From: Planctomycetota bacterium | GTDB taxonomy: Bacteria; Planctomycetota; UBA1135; GCA-002686595 | NCBI GenBank assembly: GCA_028823395.1 | Contig: JAPKBO010000004.1 | Coordinates: forward strand, 1-54,549 | DNA length: 54,549 nucleotides | Direction: 5' to 3' | Part shown: piece after piece, positions 17,498-25,741 of the stretch | Position numbering within the stretch: position 1 is the first letter of the stretch | Layout: every line of letters begins with the position of its first letter | The notes under the pieces: model-generated | The model's input: the letters and a program-made list of their open reading frames with translations, nothing else | Database searches by the model: none | Told to the model about the DNA's origin: nothing | Made by a program: the position numbers and the translations under genes

Positions 17498-18871
17498 TTA
17501 CCAACGAAAGCCGTCGGGATAGTCCAGAATCGGGAGGGGGGAATGGTCCAGCGCCTCCCAGCGCAGCAGCGGAATAATGTCCACGTCATCCTCTCCCATG
17601 CGACGCCACACAACGCAGCGCACCGTACGTGTCATGTGCGCACCCGAGCGTTCGTATTCTTCCTTCTCCTGACGCGAGTCGAACTCCTGGGACTGGTGAC
17701 GATCTGCGAGGGTCACCATGCGGGCAGTCACGTAGATCGAGAACACGTCGCTATCCACACGGAGCAGCGACTTCATTCGCTCGGCAGACTCAGGCGTGAT
17801 CATGTCATAGCCACGCACTTCCTCAAGCTCATCAAGGCCGTCGAAAATTTTGGTCAGCAAGATCTCCTCGCCGAACTCATCCAAACTGGGTTCCACTAAT
17901 TCTTGGTTGGGATCAGCCTCTTCCTCGTCATTGCGATACCACACCACGTCCTCCCAAAAGGACGGGTCCATATCCCCGTAGCCCATCAACCCGGTCAGCA
18001 CGGCGCGTGGTGCGGTGTTCACGTTGACCGAATACCCCCCGGAACTGGTCGGTAGATCGGGCCCGTCGCCCTCGCCCGTTGTGGGCGAAGTGTACATGGT
18101 CAGGAAGGCATCAATGGCGTGCACGCGATGACCCTCCCCATCAAATGAGTCCCGGTAATGATCTTCGGTGAAGGGCTCGAGGACGACAAATTCGCGGATC
18201 GACAGGGGCATTCCACGGGAACGATTATCTTCATCGTACGACAGCAGCTCGCCCGGTCGCGGCAGGTAGGAATTGTCGCGCTCCAATAGATGGTCGCGCA
18301 TGATGCGCGCCATGTCATCGGCGGTCGCCTCTTGGATGTCGAACTCCGTGTCCTCACGGCACAAGTCCAGAATACTTACGACCCGGTCGAAGGCCAGTTG
18401 GGCCTCCTCGGGATCCTCGGCCAACATGTTCAGAATGTTGTACTTGCGGTCCTCGTCCACGATCAGGATGCGTAGCTCAAGGTCATTGAAGGAGGTGGCC
18501 GCCTGCTGGGCCCACTCGTCCATGAAAGAGTCGCTCGCATCAGCGCTCTCTTCACCGCCCTCTTCGCCGCCTCCGGGTCCAGCCCCTGCGGCAGCGGCGG
18601 CCGCAGCCGCACCGTCATCCTCGCCCCCTCCCTGGCGCAGCTCCCCATCAGATCGCAGCTGCTCAAAGACCTCCAGCATGGCCGACTCGATGGCCAAATC
18701 CATGTTCGTGCTAACGAAGTCACGGTTGGCCACCAGTTGGTCGGTGGCTGTAACCCTATTCAACTGGTAGACGATGGCGATAATCACCATCAGAACCAGG
18801 AACGAGAGCAGGAGCACGGCACCACGCTCGGTGCGTGGCCCTCTGGGTTTGTGGGTGAGGAGGAGCTTCAT
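17498..18871 (-). CDS. Type II secretion minor pseudopilin GspK-like
   Basis: GspK caps the type II secretion pseudopilus. The 457-aa product starts with a basic leader ending RTERG, then AVLLLSFLVLMVIIAIVYQL, a prepilin-type cleavage site and helix. The middle carries an Ala/Gly/Glu-rich low-complexity insert (residues 80-108), and the T2SSK domain contains the diagnostic VNVNTAPRAVL. The C-terminus ends in FRW. It follows two secretin genes on the same strand (65 bp), which supports a secretion-system role. Other pseudopilins and the ATPase are not in the window. Confidence 0.8.
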   Translation of the reverse strand: MKLLLTHKPRGPRTERGAVLLLSFLVLMVIIAIVYQLNRVTATDQLVANRDFVSTNMDLAIESAMLEVFEQLRSDGELRQGGGEDDGAAAAAAAAGAGPGGGEEGGEESADASDSFMDEWAQQAATSFNDLELRILIVDEDRKYNILNMLAEDPEEAQLAFDRVVSILDLCREDTEFDIQEATADDMARIMRDHLLERDNSYLPRPGELLSYDEDNRSRGMPLSIREFVVLEPFTEDHYRDSFDGEGHRVHAIDAFLTMYTSPTTGEGDGPDLPTSSGGYSVNVNTAPRAVLTGLMGYGDMDPSFWEDVVWYRNDEEEADPNQELVEPSLDEFGEEILLTKIFDGLDELEEVRGYDMITPESAERMKSLLRVDSDVFSIYVTARMVTLADRHQSQEFDSRQEKEEYERSGAHMTRTVRCVVWRRMGEDDVDIIPLLRWEALDHSPLPILDYPDGFRW

Positions 18872-18936
18872 GAGTGGCGCGGTCCTTGGACGCGCCAGGA
18901 TGTCACATTCTTCCCGGGCGCCGTGGGGATTCCGAG

Positions 18937-20415
18937 CTAGAAATCAGGGCTCAGATCCATGCCCTGCAGGATGCGAGGCCGAATGTAGAACAGCACATTA
19001 GTCTGCTGGGTGATCTCATACTTGTTCTTGAATAGATTGCCGATAACGGGAATGTCCCCTAGGAGGGGGACCTTGCGCTCCCGCTCAAGGGTGCGCTCCG
19101 CGATGAGCCCCCCCAGCACCACGGCTTCCCCCGGCTCCAAGCGCACCGTGGTAGAGGCTCTCCGGGCTGAGATCGAAGGTACTGAAATGACTCCCTGGGC
19201 ATCATCCCCCCCTTGGCTCAGGCTGATTGCGGTGCCGCTCACCTGAGAGGCGCGGATGTCGATGTTCAGCAGTATGGTCTCCTCCCCGATGATGGTCGGA
19301 ATCACGAACATCTGCACTCCCACGGGCTTGGTCATCAACGTCGCCGTGAAGGTGCCGTTCGGGTTGAGTGCCCCAAGGGTGTAGTAGGGCACCTCATCGG
19401 TGTTCTCAAATTCAGCGCGGCCGCCTTCACGCACGGCAACCTTGGGCCGCGACATGATGTGTACATCCTCATGGTTAGAGACGATCTCGAGCAACGCATC
19501 AAACTGCACACCATCAAAGATGGCTGAGACCCCGAAGAGTGCTTCGCCCGAGTCCACCGTATTGCCCAAAGAGTAATCCAGGCTGTTGGCGAAGGCGCCA
19601 CCATTGGGCAGGCCAAAAATGGGCGTACTGGAGTCGATCGGGCTGAGGCCGTAATCGAAGGAATCGGAGGTGGACACCTCGATAATCCGGGCCTCGATTT
19701 CGATCTGCCGTACGCGGGCACTAAAGGTCTCGATAAAACGCTCGGCCTCGAGCAGCACTGCAGGTTGTGCCCGGACGAAGAGCCAATCTGAAAGAGGAAC
19801 GAAGGTGCTGCTCTGCAAGGTCTTGCCCGAAGGCACGGAATAAGGTTCCCCATCGAAGCCGAGGCGCAGATCCAGAACAGCCTCGCTCATTCCTTGCTCC
19901 CCAATGGGCTTCAAGCCTGCGCCATTGACCACGGCCCCCCCCTCTGCGGGAATATCAAAGTCCCCGTACAGAGAAAGCAGGGTCATGGCTCGCTGGCCAA
20001 GGCCCGCCGGAAAGGTGTAGGGCTTCGTAACGAAGCCTGTGTCAGCATCCACCCAGATCCGCTCGCCAAAGACCAAGAAAGGGTCGATGGCGCGTGGCTC
20101 CAGGGATTCGATGTCCGTAGAGGCTCCGGAGCTCTCCGCCTCGGCGATCGGAGCCCTGGCGTAGAGGTTCTCCAGCTCCGCAAAATAGCTGGCCTCATCG
20201 AAGTCCTCGACCGGAGTAAGCGCATCCCCACCGAGTAGAATCCGCTCCCAGTTGGCGTTGATCTCCGCACTGCGCTCCTTGGGGGAGGGCTCACCCGAGC
20301 CAAACACCTGACAGCCTGATAGGCACACCCACGCCAAGGCCAAGGCCAACATTCCACCCTGCTTCTGTAAGCGGATGCCGGAGTCGGCGTTGGGGGCTTG
20401 GAGACAAACAGGCAT
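18937..20415 (-). CDS. Secretin-domain lipoprotein, copy 2
   Basis: An outer-membrane channel-type protein of the GspD/PilQ family. The 492-aa product has a probable lipoprotein signal (RLQKQGG then LALALAWVCLSGC). A short unique region (residues 40-250) contains FGERIWVD and KPYTFPAG, followed by one N-domain-like unit (VPLSDWLFVRAQPAVLLEAE) and the secretin domain with PKVAVREGGRAEF and the signature KVPLLGDIPVIGNLFKNKY, ending in LFYIRPRILQG. Multiple N0-N3 domains of typical GspD are absent. The upstream gene is a clear paralogue ending 6 bp before it. An internal ATG at 20352 is possible but would remove the basic signal-peptide residues. Confidence 0.8.
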   Translation of the reverse strand: MPVCLQAPNADSGIRLQKQGGMLALALAWVCLSGCQVFGSGEPSPKERSAEINANWERILLGGDALTPVEDFDEASYFAELENLYARAPIAEAESSGASTDIESLEPRAIDPFLVFGERIWVDADTGFVTKPYTFPAGLGQRAMTLLSLYGDFDIPAEGGAVVNGAGLKPIGEQGMSEAVLDLRLGFDGEPYSVPSGKTLQSSTFVPLSDWLFVRAQPAVLLEAERFIETFSARVRQIEIEARIIEVSTSDSFDYGLSPIDSSTPIFGLPNGGAFANSLDYSLGNTVDSGEALFGVSAIFDGVQFDALLEIVSNHEDVHIMSRPKVAVREGGRAEFENTDEVPYYTLGALNPNGTFTATLMTKPVGVQMFVIPTIIGEETILLNIDIRASQVSGTAISLSQGGDDAQGVISVPSISARRASTTVRLEPGEAVVLGGLIAERTLERERKVPLLGDIPVIGNLFKNKYEITQQTNVLFYIRPRILQGMDLSPDF

Positions 20416-20421
20416 CGGGAA

Positions 20422-21945
20422 TCAGAAGTCGGAGTTCAGATCGATCCCCTGCAGTATGCGAGGATAGATGAAGAAGAGTACGTCGGTGCGCTCTTGGACC
20501 TGATAGTGGCTCTTGAAAATGCTCCCCAACAGGGGCAGGTCCCCCAACACAGGCACCTTCTTTTCGCGCTGCAGGGTGCGCTCCGAAATCAGGCCACCGA
20601 TCACCAACCCCTGGCCCGCGTCTAGGCGCACGGTTGTGGTGGCCTTGCGTTTGGCCACCTCTGGAATCCCCACGGTTGAACTGGAACCGTTGGGGTCCGT
20701 CACGATGAAGGTCGCTGCCGTTCCGGTAATTTGGGACACCTCGGTGTCCACATCCAAGATCAGGGTGTTGCTTCCGATAATGCGTGGCACCACGTAGAGC
20801 TGAACGCCCACGTCCCTAAAACTGATCGTCCATGTGAACTGGCCATTGGCGTTGATCGAGTTGAGCTTCATCACGGGCGTCTGTTGCACCTCAATCAGCT
20901 CCGCACGTGCGCCCTCCCGTACGGCGACCTTGGGTTGGGAGATGATGGCGGCCGACTCATCGGTGGAAATCATCTCCAAGAGCGCGTTGAACTGCACCCC
21001 ATCAAAAACAGCTGAGACCCCGAAGATGGCCTCCCCCACATCCACGGTGTTGCCGAATGAGAAGTCCACGCTGTGGATCAGGGAGCCCGCATTGGGCAGT
21101 CCGAAAATCGGGGTCACCCCGTCCACTGGGCGTATCCCGTAGTCGGAGGTCTTGGTGGTGGTCAATTCCACGATCTTGGCCTCCACCTGGATCTGGCGAG
21201 CGCTACTTATAAAGAGCCGGATGAAACGCTGGATCTGGCGCATCTCCTCCGGGGCCGCCGTCACGACCAACCAGTCAGAGAGCGGAACCACGCGGGGCTT
21301 GGTCACCCCCGGAGTGCGCGGGGGGGTGAAGGTCTCCGCACCCTGGCCGTTGAGCAGGTGCAACACCACAGACCCGGGAGGCTGCGCGCCCTCAGGCATG
21401 TTGTTGTTGTCCACGGGAGCACCGTGGATGTCGAGGCCCGAATGGGTCTCAATAAGCGCCTGCACGCGCCCACCGGCGCCAAGCGGAAAGGTGAAAGGCT
21501 TCATTATCAGCCCCGAGTCGCGGTACCAGACGATACGCTCGCCGAACTCCTCGTAAGGGTTCTGGATCGGGCCGTCCCCCTCTTGGGCAGAGGCACCGAG
21601 CAAGAGATCATCGAAGTCAATCTCAGGCGGAGGGTCCTGGCCAACTTCAACACCCGTCGCTGTACCCGAATCGGATTCGAACGTCTCACCTGCCGTGGCA
21701 GCCTCTTCTCCGCCGGCGAGGTAGGCATCCTCAAGCGCCTTGGCATAGTCCGCTCCGGTTTGCGGGACGGCGGCGACCGAATCATCGACGGCCGCCTCAT
21801 GTTGAGCCGAAGTCATGGCCTCTTCAATCGCCTGCAACGCATCTCCCTCGGAAGCCTCCGAAGAAGCCGGCCCCCGGCAGCCGGCAAGGGACACAAGCAG
21901 GGTCAAAGGCAGCAAGGCCCGCCTATAGGTTTGAATGAGCCTCAC
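20422..21945 (-). CDS. Secretin-domain lipoprotein, copy 1
   Basis: Paralogue of the next gene with the same architecture. The 507-aa product starts (GTG) MRLIQTYRRALLPLTLLVSLAGC, a good lipoprotein signal. An acidic low-complexity stretch (residues 25-110) precedes FGERIVWYRDSG, KPFTFPLG, VPLSDWLVVTAAPEEMRQI and the secretin domain, with KVPVLGDLPLLGSIF and LFFIYPRILQGIDLNSDF at the C-terminus. Both copies share the stretch FGVSAxFDGVQFxALLE and the C-terminal SDF. The short N-terminal part argues against a standard T2SS secretin; the two may form a hetero-oligomer or serve different substrates (inference). Confidence 0.82.
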   Translation of the reverse strand: MRLIQTYRRALLPLTLLVSLAGCRGPASSEASEGDALQAIEEAMTSAQHEAAVDDSVAAVPQTGADYAKALEDAYLAGGEEAATAGETFESDSGTATGVEVGQDPPPEIDFDDLLLGASAQEGDGPIQNPYEEFGERIVWYRDSGLIMKPFTFPLGAGGRVQALIETHSGLDIHGAPVDNNNMPEGAQPPGSVVLHLLNGQGAETFTPPRTPGVTKPRVVPLSDWLVVTAAPEEMRQIQRFIRLFISSARQIQVEAKIVELTTTKTSDYGIRPVDGVTPIFGLPNAGSLIHSVDFSFGNTVDVGEAIFGVSAVFDGVQFNALLEMISTDESAAIISQPKVAVREGARAELIEVQQTPVMKLNSINANGQFTWTISFRDVGVQLYVVPRIIGSNTLILDVDTEVSQITGTAATFIVTDPNGSSSTVGIPEVAKRKATTTVRLDAGQGLVIGGLISERTLQREKKVPVLGDLPLLGSIFKSHYQVQERTDVLFFIYPRILQGIDLNSDF

Positions 21946-21957
21946 GGGTAGCCCGCG

Positions 21958-22419
21958 TCACTTGCCGCCCATCTCGGCCTTAACCTTGGCCGTGATGTCG
22001 GCTACCCCAACCCCATCCCGGCGGGTGATTTTCTTCCAAACGCCACAGTGGCTATTGGCCCGGCGTACCGTTTCGCAGGCACTGAGGACCTTTTGCTTGG
22101 CTTGGGTCATCAGTTGGAGGCCTTCAGCGGACTGTCGGTCGATTCTGTTCTTCTTGATCTTGCGCACCTCGTCGGTCGCTTCCAGAAGGGCCTCATAGTT
22201 CACCGTTGCGGGCTTAGTGATGCTCGCTGGGTTCTTGATCCCCTTCCCGCAGATGTTGTCCCGACGGTAGAAGACATAGGGCGTCCCCCCGCCATCATCG
22301 AGACGCACACTTAGGCTGGCGGCAGCGTCCGGGGCCGGAGCGCTCGCCGAGGGAATGAGGGCTTGCGCGGACCCACAGAGGGTGCAAGCGAGCAGAATCG
22401 TACGTCCTATTATTAGCAT
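21958..22419 (-). CDS. Small secreted protein of unknown function
   Basis: I do not recognise this 153-aa protein. It has a Sec signal peptide (MLIIGRTILLACTLCGSAQA). The mature part has a possible disulfide set (NICGKG, SACETV, SHCGVW) and a Lys/Arg-rich amphipathic segment (residues 85-120, EVRKIKKNRIDRQ). It lies 12 bp upstream of the first secretin gene and appears to be the first gene of that operon, so it may be an accessory or substrate of the secretin system. No promoter is evident. Confidence 0.7.
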   Translation of the reverse strand: MLIIGRTILLACTLCGSAQALIPSASAPAPDAAASLSVRLDDGGGTPYVFYRRDNICGKGIKNPASITKPATVNYEALLEATDEVRKIKKNRIDRQSAEGLQLMTQAKQKVLSACETVRRANSHCGVWKKITRRDGVGVADITAKVKAEMGGK

Positions 22420-22715
22420 GGCTTGATTATCTATCGGCCCGGATGGCGCCAGCCCGTCCCGGGGAGTTGGTTTCAGACGTGTATATTGGCCTAGAACACC
22501 GTGGGTCTTGTATAGCCGCTGAGGCCTTTCACTGCACGGGCCAATTGAACGGGATACTCAACGCTAACGGCCGTGCCGTTCTTGGCCCCTTCTGGGGTCT
22601 TTAGCCCGCCACAGCCATTTGCATTCCGGGCGATTCCGAGCGGAGGAGCGCCCCCCCCAGTCCTGGCAATCTCCGCGCCTTGCTGCAAGAGGCGTCTCGG
22701 CGCCGGGTTCGATTA
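22420..22715. other. Intergenic stretch between pnp terminator and secretin operon
   Basis: About 300 bp with only a 65-codon minus-strand ORF (22491-22688, TTG start). Its middle, KNGTAVSVEYPVQL, vaguely resembles the end of a TonB C-terminal domain, but the upstream frame is closed by TAA, so it is at most a gene remnant. Nothing else is evident. Confidence 0.3.
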
Positions 22716-22757
22716 CGAAAAATGCCCCCCCGACCCGTTGTAGGTCGGAGGGGCATT
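22716..22757 (-). terminator. Rho-independent terminator of pnp
   Basis: On the minus strand AATGCCCCTCCGACC pairs with GGTCGGGGGGGCATT over 15 bp (one T-G wobble), with a loop of about 7 nt, and runs into TTTTT then CG. It begins about 40 nt after the pnp stop. Confidence 0.9.
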
Positions 22758-22796
22758 GATTGTCCCGAGGCATTCGGGCCAACGGGTCAGTAGACC

Positions 22797-24977
22797 TCAG
22801 TCGCTGGCTCCGGAGTGCTCGCGCCGACGGCCACCGCGGTCACCACCGCGATCACCACCGTCCGAACCGCCTTCTTCGCCGCCGGGCAGGGTCACCTTGT
22901 GGCTGACCTTGACCTTGCCACGATCATCAACATTGATGATCTCCACCTCAACCTCGTCGCCCACATTGACGACGTCGGTCACCTGACCCACGAAGCCGTG
23001 CGCCAACTCGGAGATGTGGCAGAGGCCTTCCACGCCGGGAAGGATCTCGATGAAGGCTCCGAAGTCGCGCACACTGCGCACGGTACCCGTGTAGCGAGTG
23101 CCGACTTCCGGGGTCTGCGTCGAAGCCTCGATGGCGTTCTTGCAAGCCTTGACCTGAACTGAATCCGTTCCGAAGACCTGAACATTCCCTTCGTCGTCGA
23201 GAATCGAGATACGCACGCTGTACTGAGCTTGCATAGCCTTGATGTTCTTTCCACCAGGGCCGATCAGGAAGCCGATCTTGTCGCCGGGAATCTTGAGCGT
23301 CTCCATGCGCGGGGCATAGTCGGAGACCTCGGGAGAAGGACCGGGAACGGCCTTGAGCATTTCACGCAGAATGTGAATGCGGCCTTCCTTGGCCTGCTGG
23401 AGAGCAGTAGACAGCAAGGCACGGGATACACCCTTGATCTTGATATCCATCTGCAAGGCCGTGATACCCACGCCCGATCCAGCCACCTTGAAGTCCATGT
23501 CTCCGTTGTGATCCTCGGAACCGAGGATGTCGGAGAGAATGGCCTCGCGGTCGCCATCCTTGACGAGGCCCATGGCAATACCGGCCACAGGCTGACTCAC
23601 GGGGACGCCCGCGGACATCATGGCCAGGCAACCACCACACACGCTCGCCATGGACGAAGAACCGTTCGACTCCATGATGTCCGACACGATGCGGATCGTG
23701 TAGGGGAACTGCTCGCGAGTGGGCATGACTGCCATCAGCGCGCGCTCGGCCAACATACCGTGGCCAATCTCACGCCGACCGGGGCCCATAATGCGCCGCG
23801 TCTCTCCCACCGAGTAGGGCGGGAAGTTGTAGTGCAAGTAGAAGCTCTTCTTGTACTCCGGCTCGAGGCCATCGATGACCTGCTCGTCATCGGGGGTCCC
23901 GAGAGTGACGCTGACCAGGGCTTGGGTCTCACCGCGAGTAAACAGCGCTGAACCGTGCTGACGCTCGATGAAATTAGGAACGACAGTAATCTTGCGGATC
24001 TTGTCGTGGGCGCGGCCGTCCACGCGGGTTCCAGACAAAATGCACTCGCGCTCCACGTGCTGCTGCAGATCGTGCAGCATGGTTTTGATGGCCTTGGTTC
24101 GTGCTCCAAGATCGTCACTATCACAATCGGCGGTCAGGGTCGACAAACACTCTTTCTTGATGGCAGAGAGGGCTTCGTAGCGATCGTTCTTGCCTTGGGT
24201 ACGGACGGCCGTAGTCATGGCCGCCTCATGCTCGAAGACCTGGGCCTTGAGGGCCTCATCCACTGCAGGAGCAATGAACTCTGCCTGGGGCTTGCCCACT
24301 TTCGCGGTCAGCTCATCAATCAAGGAAACGACCTCAAGGATCACCTTGTGGGCGCAATCAAGGGCGTCCACCATGACTTCCTCGGGAAGTTGCTTGGCGG
24401 AGGACTCCACCATGGCCAACCCGCCTTCGTGACCGGAAACCACCAGGTCAAGGGTGGATTCCTCGCGCCGTACCTGATCCTCGGGGAAAGGTACGAACTC
24501 ATCGTTCACGCGTCCCACGCGCACAGCGCCCAGGGTCGCATCAAAGGGCAGACCACTGATACGGACCGCGGCAAAGGCCGCGATCATGGCCGCCACGTCG
24601 GTGTTGTTCTTGCCGTCGTACTGGAGGGCGTGCGTCAGAACCTGCACTTCCTCCTTATAGCCATCGGGGAACATCGGTCGGATCGAGCGGTCGATCAGAC
24701 GCATGGTCAAGATTTCCTTGGTCGTGGGACGTGCTTCGCGCTTGAAGAAACCGCCGGGGATCTTGCCGCCGGCCTCGTTCTTCTCGCGGTAGTCGCAGAG
24801 CAAGGGGAAGAAATCGATGTCCTCACGTGCCTTGCCAGCGGTCACCGCGGCAAAGACTTTGGAGTCACCTATCGTCAGAATCACGGAGCCGCCAGCCTGT
24901 CGGGCCACTTGGCCCGTTTCGATGGCGATGCGCACTCCTGAAATTTCGCGTTCAACGCGTATGGGTCCGTTTGTCAT
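22797..24977 (-). CDS. pnp: Polyribonucleotide nucleotidyltransferase (PNPase)
   Basis: A 3'-5' phosphorolytic exoribonuclease of the RNA degradosome. The 726-aa product has two RNase PH domains (residues 10-230 and 320-550, with PGGFFKREARPTTKEIL, IDRSIRPMFP, TRGETQALV and SDIMESNGSSSMASVCGG), a KH domain (GPGGKNIKAMQ) and an S1 domain (GTVRSVRDFGAFIEILPG to KVKVSHK). The tail is Gly/Asp/Arg-rich (GGDRGGDRGGRRR). Length is typical. It follows rpsO with 164 bp between them, the conserved rpsO-pnp order, and ends in a strong terminator. Confidence 0.97.
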   Translation of the reverse strand: MTNGPIRVEREISGVRIAIETGQVARQAGGSVILTIGDSKVFAAVTAGKAREDIDFFPLLCDYREKNEAGGKIPGGFFKREARPTTKEILTMRLIDRSIRPMFPDGYKEEVQVLTHALQYDGKNNTDVAAMIAAFAAVRISGLPFDATLGAVRVGRVNDEFVPFPEDQVRREESTLDLVVSGHEGGLAMVESSAKQLPEEVMVDALDCAHKVILEVVSLIDELTAKVGKPQAEFIAPAVDEALKAQVFEHEAAMTTAVRTQGKNDRYEALSAIKKECLSTLTADCDSDDLGARTKAIKTMLHDLQQHVERECILSGTRVDGRAHDKIRKITVVPNFIERQHGSALFTRGETQALVSVTLGTPDDEQVIDGLEPEYKKSFYLHYNFPPYSVGETRRIMGPGRREIGHGMLAERALMAVMPTREQFPYTIRIVSDIMESNGSSSMASVCGGCLAMMSAGVPVSQPVAGIAMGLVKDGDREAILSDILGSEDHNGDMDFKVAGSGVGITALQMDIKIKGVSRALLSTALQQAKEGRIHILREMLKAVPGPSPEVSDYAPRMETLKIPGDKIGFLIGPGGKNIKAMQAQYSVRISILDDEGNVQVFGTDSVQVKACKNAIEASTQTPEVGTRYTGTVRSVRDFGAFIEILPGVEGLCHISELAHGFVGQVTDVVNVGDEVEVEIINVDDRGKVKVSHKVTLPGGEEGGSDGGDRGGDRGGRRREHSGASD

Positions 24978-25069
24978 GGATCAGTTCCGAATCTTCGGTA
25001 TCAATAGTTGCTTAGTTTTTTTCGTGTAGTGTCGTAATCTATCTTGTCGTCGCATTCTCGCGACCGGTA

Positions 25070-25132
25070 CCGTGGGGCATTGGCCCTACACGGCACGTCG
25101 GGGTCTGTGACACAGCTGTGCCACACGACCCC
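25070..25132 (-). promoter_or_regulatory. Two stem-loops in the rpsO-pnp intercistronic leader
   Basis: The first (25100-25132), just past the rpsO stop, is a 16-bp stem with one bulged G, GGGGTC(g)TGTGGCACAG against CTGTGTCACAGACCCC. It has no U-tract, so it is not a typical terminator. The second (25070-25093) pairs CCGTG with CACGG and GGGC with GCCC. In E. coli a long hairpin in the pnp leader is cut by RNase III and mediates PNPase autoregulation; a similar role is inferred. Confidence 0.55.
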
Positions 25133-25141
25133 CGCTCGGAG

Positions 25142-25411
25142 CTAGCGACGCAGGCCCAACCGCCCCAGAATCGTCCGGTAGCGCTCAGGGCTCTTCGAAC
25201 GCAAGTAGCGCAGCAGCTTGCTCCTCCGACCCACCATCTTCACCAGCCCAAGTTGGGAGGCGTAGTCCTTCTTATGGATCTTTAGGTGCTCGGTCAGATT
25301 GCGAATGTTCTCCGTCAGTAGCGCGACCTGGACCTCAGGGGATCCGTTGTCTCCGTCAGCTGTCGCGTACTCGGAAATCAGTTCTGCTTTGCGGGCCGTT
25401 TCGATGGCCAT
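25142..25411 (-). CDS. rpsO: 30S ribosomal protein S15
   Basis: S15 binds 16S rRNA early in assembly of the small-subunit platform. The 89-aa product has the whole family fold, including TGSPEVQ-like [35 protein letters not shown], and the RNA-binding [19 protein letters not shown]. The ATG at 25411 has an AGGAAG-type site some ten bases upstream. S15 commonly represses its own translation through leader RNA, and the leader here is structured. Confidence 0.97.
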   Translation of the reverse strand: MAIETARKAELISEYATADGDNGSPEVQVALLTENIRNLTEHLKIHKKDYASQLGLVKMVGRRSKLLRYLRSKSPERYRTILGRLGLRR

Positions 25412-25741
25412 GGTAGTTGTCTTCCTTCTTGCGTAGGACTTGCCCTTCGCCTAGGCGGCCTCCACATGGAGGTCATGCCACCCGGAACGAGGGTGCGGGG
25501 GGAGCCCAATGAGGGCTCCGCGATAATTGAGGCAAGGAGTCTAGCCCCCTGAATCCGCAGCGCTAGGCGTGTGGAGGGGTTTTGAGTATAGGGCCAGAAA
25601 AGGCCGACTGACGGGGCTCCGGGGCACCCGGATGTCCCCGTACCCGTCCCGGGAGCAAGATCGTGACCTAACTGGAGCAAAAGGAAAACCCATTCCAATC
25701 TTTGCCACCGCGCCAGAATCACCGATCCTGTTCCCGACCCC
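25412..25741. other. Divergent intergenic region with structured rpsO leader
   Basis: 330 bp between rpsO and the SpeE-like gene. On the rpsO side three hairpins are stacked: GGAGCCC/GGGCTCC (25501-25519, loop of 5), CACCC/GGGTG (25479-25495, loop of 7) and CCTCCA/TGGAGG (25459-25472). They lie 48-108 nt before the rpsO ATG and are candidates for an S15-responsive leader. The half toward 25741 shows no clear promoter or gene. Confidence 0.45.

Noticed and set aside
21073-21951. 292-aa plus-strand ORF opposite the first secretin gene
   Set aside because: Antisense shadow, no signal peptide or motif.
22700-22716. tRNA T-arm-like GGGTTCGATTAC
   Set aside because: Flanks do not pair and no acceptor or anticodon arms are present.
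23955-24941. 328-aa plus-strand ORF inside pnp
   Set aside because: Antisense shadow of a clear PNPase gene, produced by GC-rich codon bias.
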